DNA of 9,971 nucleotides from Candidatus Blautia equi (GTDB lineage: Bacteria; Bacillota; Clostridia; Lachnospirales; Lachnospiraceae), in assembly GCA_018064695.1 (NCBI GenBank), contig JAGHUU010000267.1, positions 1-9,971 on the forward strand, given 5' to 3'. Shown in pieces: positions 7,991 through 9,971 of this stretch. How positions within the stretch are numbered: the first letter of the stretch is position 1; every line of letters begins with the position of its first letter. The notes under the pieces are model-generated. The model made no database searches. It was not told the DNA's origin and saw only the letters and a list, made by a program, of their open reading frames with translations. The position numbers were made by a program, and so were the translations under genes.

Positions 7991-8230
7991 GGACGGGTGC
8001 GGTCGGTCATATGTCCTATAACGGAACCGTTCGTATTAATTCCTCATGCTCAGGGTGTAGGAGGTCATATGTCCTGTATGGGGACATCCGCAGTGTCGGT
8101 ACTTAGAGGGTGGGTGCCTCAAAGAGGTGCCCAGCCTCTTACCCGAAGGGCGAGCTTTAGCTCGGTACAGCTACACGAGGACTAAGTGCGAACGGTCCCC
8201 AGACAGGACATATGACCGCCTGCACCCGTA
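7991..8230 (+). ncRNA. Putative large structured non-coding RNA of unidentified family
   Basis: This stretch has no credible protein frame but dense complementarity. A closing stem pairs 7993-8017 with 8205-8229 over 25 positions, with one G-U and one mismatch. CCGTTCG 8027-8033 pairs with CGAACGG 8189-8195. GTACTTAG 8099-8106 pairs with CTAAGTGC 8182-8189. Local hairpins are 8069-8074/8082-8087, 8112-8120/8124-8132 (AAA loop, closed by AGAGG 8105-8109/CCTCT 8135-8139) and 8151-8155/8160-8164 (TTTA loop). In these stems the G-U pairs fall as valid wobbles only on the + strand; on the - strand they would be A-C mismatches. The 3' strand 8195-8217 can instead pair with 8063-8085 (22 of 23), giving an alternative fold. 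I see no good promoter or U-tract terminator of its own, so it may be processed from the ppk1 transcript. It could belong to a known Firmicute family such as the raiA motif; I cannot confirm this. Confidence 0.62.
8005..8217 (+). repeat. Three copies of GGTCATATGTCCT (two direct, one inverted)
   Basis: The 13-mer GGTCATATGTCCT occurs at 8005-8017 and 8063-8075, and its reverse complement at 8205-8217. The core CATATG is itself palindromic. The two direct copies compete for the single inverted copy in the putative RNA. A protein-binding DNA role for the near-palindrome cannot be excluded. Confidence 0.8.
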
Positions 8231-8289
8231 TTACAGAGATATAATCTGTTGGTATAACACAATTATTTACACTTTTTTGAAAAAAATGC

Positions 8290-8318
8290 TTGCATTTATG
8301 AAAAGGATGCTGTATAGT
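8290..8318 (+). promoter_or_regulatory. Promoter of the first tRNA-Glu gene
   Basis: -35 TTGCAT (8290-8295) and -10 TATAGT (8313-8318) have a 17-bp spacer. The start would be near 8325, giving a leader of about 24 nt that contains a perfect 7-bp hairpin (CTTGTCA 8324-8330 with TGACAAG 8335-8341). Confidence 0.65.
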
Positions 8319-8348
8319 ATCTTCTTGTCAGGCATGACAAGTAAATAT

Positions 8349-8420
8349 GGCCAGTTGGTCAAGGGGTCAAGACGTCGCCCTCTCACGGCGAAAACACGAG
8401 TTCGATTCTCGTACTGGCTG
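8349..8420 (+). tRNA. tRNA-Glu (anticodon CUC), copy 1
   Basis: A 72-nt cloverleaf folds fully. The acceptor is GGCCAGT with ACTGGCT (terminal G-U pair). The D arm is GTC/GAC. The anticodon stem is TCGCC/GGCGA around loop CTCTCAC, giving anticodon CTC, which reads GAG. The T arm is ACGAG-TTCGATT-CTCGT. The discriminator is G, as expected for tRNA-Glu. The next bases are CTA, so CCA is added after transcription. It has its own promoter and terminator and is identical to the copy 224 bp downstream. Confidence 0.95.
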
Positions 8421-8425
8421 CTAGG

Positions 8426-8455
8426 AAAACCGATCCGATTTGGATCGGTTTTTTT
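8426..8455 (+). terminator. Intrinsic terminator of tRNA-Glu copy 1
   Basis: AAAACCGATCC (8426-8436) pairs with GGATCGGTTTT (8442-8452) around loop GATTT, and the T-run extends to 8455. It begins 5 nt after the tRNA 3' end. Confidence 0.93.
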
Positions 8456-8504
8456 GTTGTGTTGGAGGCGGGAAAAAGAAAAATGAAAAAAATGAAAAAA
8501 GGGG

Positions 8505-8533
8505 TTGATTTTTGGGAGAGGATGGTGTATAGT
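8505..8533 (+). promoter_or_regulatory. Promoter of the second tRNA-Glu gene
   Basis: -35 TTGATT (8505-8510) and -10 TATAGT (8528-8533) are spaced by 17 bp, the same -10 and spacing as for copy 1. The upstream 8461-8504 stretch is purine-rich. Apart from the boxes, the flanking sequence is unlike that of copy 1. Confidence 0.65.
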
Positions 8534-8572
8534 AATGAAGTCGAGTGACGCGAGCACGAGACAAACGAATAT

Positions 8573-8644
8573 GGCCAGTTGGTCAAGGGGTCAAGACGTC
8601 GCCCTCTCACGGCGAAAACACGAGTTCGATTCTCGTACTGGCTG
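8573..8644 (+). tRNA. tRNA-Glu (anticodon CUC), copy 2
   Basis: The 72 nt are identical to copy 1, with the same CTC anticodon, G discriminator and no encoded CCA. The duplicated block is slightly larger than the gene: 8344-8434 and 8568-8658 match at 90 of 91 positions, then diverge inside the terminator stem. Confidence 0.95.
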
Positions 8645-8649
8645 CTAAG

Positions 8650-8679
8650 AAAACCGATTCAATTTGAATCGGTTTTTTT
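8650..8679 (+). terminator. Intrinsic terminator of tRNA-Glu copy 2
   Basis: AAAACCGATTC (8650-8660) pairs with GAATCGGTTTT (8666-8676) around loop AATTT, with the T-run ending at 8679. Relative to the copy 1 terminator, one C-G pair has become T-A on both strands of the stem. Confidence 0.93.
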
Positions 8680-8717
8680 GTGCGCAAAAACAAGATAGGG
8701 CAGGATTATTGGACTCA

Positions 8718-8742
8718 AAGGGCGGTCAGCCCTTCTTTTTTT
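8718..8742 (+). terminator. Second intrinsic terminator before the topoisomerase gene
   Basis: AAGGGC (8718-8723) pairs with GCCCTT (8729-8734) around loop GGTCA, followed by C and seven Ts (8736-8742) and further T-rich sequence. It lies upstream of the next promoter, so it probably acts as a back-up for the tRNA unit and insulates the downstream gene. Confidence 0.8.
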
Positions 8743-8752
8743 GCTTTTTTTC

Positions 8753-8781
8753 TTGATAAAACAGGCAAAACTGGTTATGAT
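8753..8781 (+). promoter_or_regulatory. Promoter of the topoisomerase subunit B gene
   Basis: -35 TTGATA (8753-8758) and -10 TATGAT (8776-8781) are spaced by 17 bp. Transcription would start near 8788 and leave a leader of about 45 nt before the ATG at 8833, with AAAGGAT (8818-8824) as the ribosome binding site. Confidence 0.72.
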
Positions 8782-8832
8782 AGAAAACAATTGTGAAAAA
8801 CGGAGATTATTCTGAAGAAAGGATCAGATAGA

Positions 8833-9971
8833 ATGGCAAAGAATGAAACTTATGACGCAGGCAGTATATCTGTGCTGGAAGGACTGGAAGCGGTCCGGAA
8901 ACGTCCGGGTATGTATATCGGCAGTGTATCCAGAAAGGGTCTGAACCACCTGATCTATGAGATCGTGGACAACTCGGTGGATGAGCATCTGGCAGGGTAC
9001 TGTACCAGAATTCATGTAGTCCTTGAAAGTGACGGCTCCTGTACCGTTACGGATGATGGACGTGGTATCCCTGTGGATATGCATGAAAAAGGTGTACCTG
9101 CGGAGCGTCTTGTCTTTACCACGCTGCATGCCGGCGGTAAGTTTGATAATTCTGTATATAAGACCAGTGGTGGTCTCCACGGTGTAGGATCTTCTGTCGT
9201 AAACGCACTTTCCACCTATCTGGATATCAGGATCAGCAGAAGCGGCTATGTGCACCATGACTATTATGAGCGCGGTATCCCTAAGCTGGATCTGGTGGAT
9301 GGCCTGCTTCCAAAGCTTGGCCGCACCAAAGAGACCGGAACCTGCATCAATTTCCTGCCGGATCCGGAGATCTTTGAGAAGACCAGATTTTCCGGAACAG
9401 AGGTAAAGAGCCGTCTTCATGAGACTGCTTATCTGAATCCGAATCTGACCATTATCTTTGAGGATAAGAGAAAAGAGGAGCCTGAGCTCATTGAGTATCA
9501 TGAGCCGGAGGGCATCATTGGCTATATCCGTGACCTGAACCAGAACAGCGAGGCACTGCATGAGCCTGTTTATCTGAAAGGCGAAGCCGACGGCATTCAG
9601 GTGGAGGTGGCCTTCCAGTTCACCAACGAGTTCCGCGAGAATGTGCTTGGCTTCTGCAACAATATTTTTAATGCCGAGGGCGGTACCCATCTGACCGGCT
9701 TTAAGACTATTTTCACCACCATCATGAACAACTATGCCCGTGAGATCGGTGTACTTAAGGAGAAGGATGCAAATTTCACCGGTGCCGATATCAGAAACGG
9801 TATGACTGCCGTTGTATCTATCAAACATCCGCAGCCTCGTTTTGAGGGTCAGACCAAGACAAAGCTGGATAACCAGGATGCCTCCAAAGCCACCGCAAAG
9901 GTAGTGGGAGAGAAGATGGTATTCTACTTTGACCGTAATCTGGAGAATCTGAAATCCATTCTTTCCTGTGC
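8833..9971 (+). CDS. parE: Type II DNA topoisomerase subunit B, ParE/GyrB family (3'-truncated by window edge)
   Basis: The first 379 residues of the ATPase subunit of topoisomerase IV or gyrase are present; with the A subunit it relaxes, decatenates or supercoils DNA. The GHKL ATPase motifs are complete: YEIVDNSVDE with catalytic Glu43 and Mg-binding Asn47, TDDGRGIP (Asp74, Arg77, Gly78), GGLHGVGSSVVNALS (113-127), and the transducer-domain QTKTKL lysine near the right edge. The ATG at 8833 has AAAGGAT about 9 nt upstream, and a good promoter lies at 8753-8781. The sequence departs from typical clostridial GyrB (for example GKFDNSVYKTSGG instead of GKFGGGGYKVSGG), and no dnaA, dnaN or recF is nearby, so I favour the ParE paralogue. 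GyrB cannot be excluded without the C-terminus and the neighbouring A-subunit gene. The toprim domain lies beyond the window. Confidence 0.88.
   Translation, partial: MAKNETYDAGSISVLEGLEAVRKRPGMYIGSVSRKGLNHLIYEIVDNSVDEHLAGYCTRIHVVLESDGSCTVTDDGRGIPVDMHEKGVPAERLVFTTLHAGGKFDNSVYKTSGGLHGVGSSVVNALSTYLDIRISRSGYVHHDYYERGIPKLDLVDGLLPKLGRTKETGTCINFLPDPEIFEKTRFSGTEVKSRLHETAYLNPNLTIIFEDKRKEEPELIEYHEPEGIIGYIRDLNQNSEALHEPVYLKGEADGIQVEVAFQFTNEFRENVLGFCNNIFNAEGGTHLTGFKTIFTTIMNNYAREIGVLKEKDANFTGADIRNGMTAVVSIKHPQPRFEGQTKTKLDNQDASKATAKVVGEKMVFYFDRNLENLKSILSC

Noticed and set aside
8233..8249. ACAGA/TCTGT hairpin containing TATAAT (8240-8245) as a terminator or promoter
   Set aside because: There is no U-tract after the stem and no acceptable -35 box about 17 bp upstream of the TATAAT.
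7997..8486. Two overlapping short forward frames (7997-8185 and 8127-8486)
   Set aside because: They run through the strongly paired non-coding region, and the second also through tRNA-Glu copy 1. The translations have no recognisable features, and there is no ribosome binding site.
8824..9828. 334-codon reverse-strand frame over the topoisomerase gene
   Set aside because: It lies opposite a clear GHKL ATPase coding frame; the long antisense frame is a by-product of codon bias.
1..9971. CRISPR array, insertion sequence or prophage genes
   Set aside because: There is no regularly spaced repeat array, transposase, integrase or phage-like protein on either strand.

Overview
The window looks like a chromosomal segment of a Gram-positive Firmicute, most likely class Clostridia and probably Lachnospiraceae. 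The reasons are moderate GC, strong AGGAGG-type ribosome binding sites, TTGaca/TATAAT promoters with 17-bp spacers, tRNA genes without an encoded CCA, heavy use of GAG for glutamate, and the protein types present. Every protein-coding gene and tRNA is on the + strand. The taxonomic call is inference from composition and protein style, not from a database match.

Layout. Positions 1-1371 are the 3' part of an intracellular GH51 alpha-L-arabinofuranosidase. It is followed by a 143-bp palindromic, multi-hairpin element (1385-1527) with imperfect terminal inverted repeats that looks like a small dispersed repeat. A strong promoter at 1567-1595 starts a tightly packed four-gene run: folC (folate polyglutamylation), a DUF815-type AAA+ ATPase, a divergent Ppx/GppA-family protein with a C-terminal HD domain, and ppk1 (polyphosphate kinase). 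Gaps are 50, 4 and 15 nt, with no terminator visible between genes. The last two genes form a polyphosphate synthesis and turnover pair; the AAA+ protein sits between folate and polyphosphate genes and has no assigned job.

After ppk1 comes a (ATAA)n tract and then a non-coding stretch of about 240 nt (7991-8230) with very strong RNA-like secondary structure. One 3' strand there can pair almost perfectly with either of two 5' strands, and the G-U wobble pattern points to a + strand RNA. This is the most unusual item in the window.

Two identical tRNA-Glu(CUC) genes follow. Each has its own promoter and its own intrinsic terminator, and the terminators differ by a compensatory base-pair change. 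A third intrinsic terminator and a strong promoter precede a type II topoisomerase subunit B gene (ParE/GyrB family, more like ParE), which runs off the right edge.
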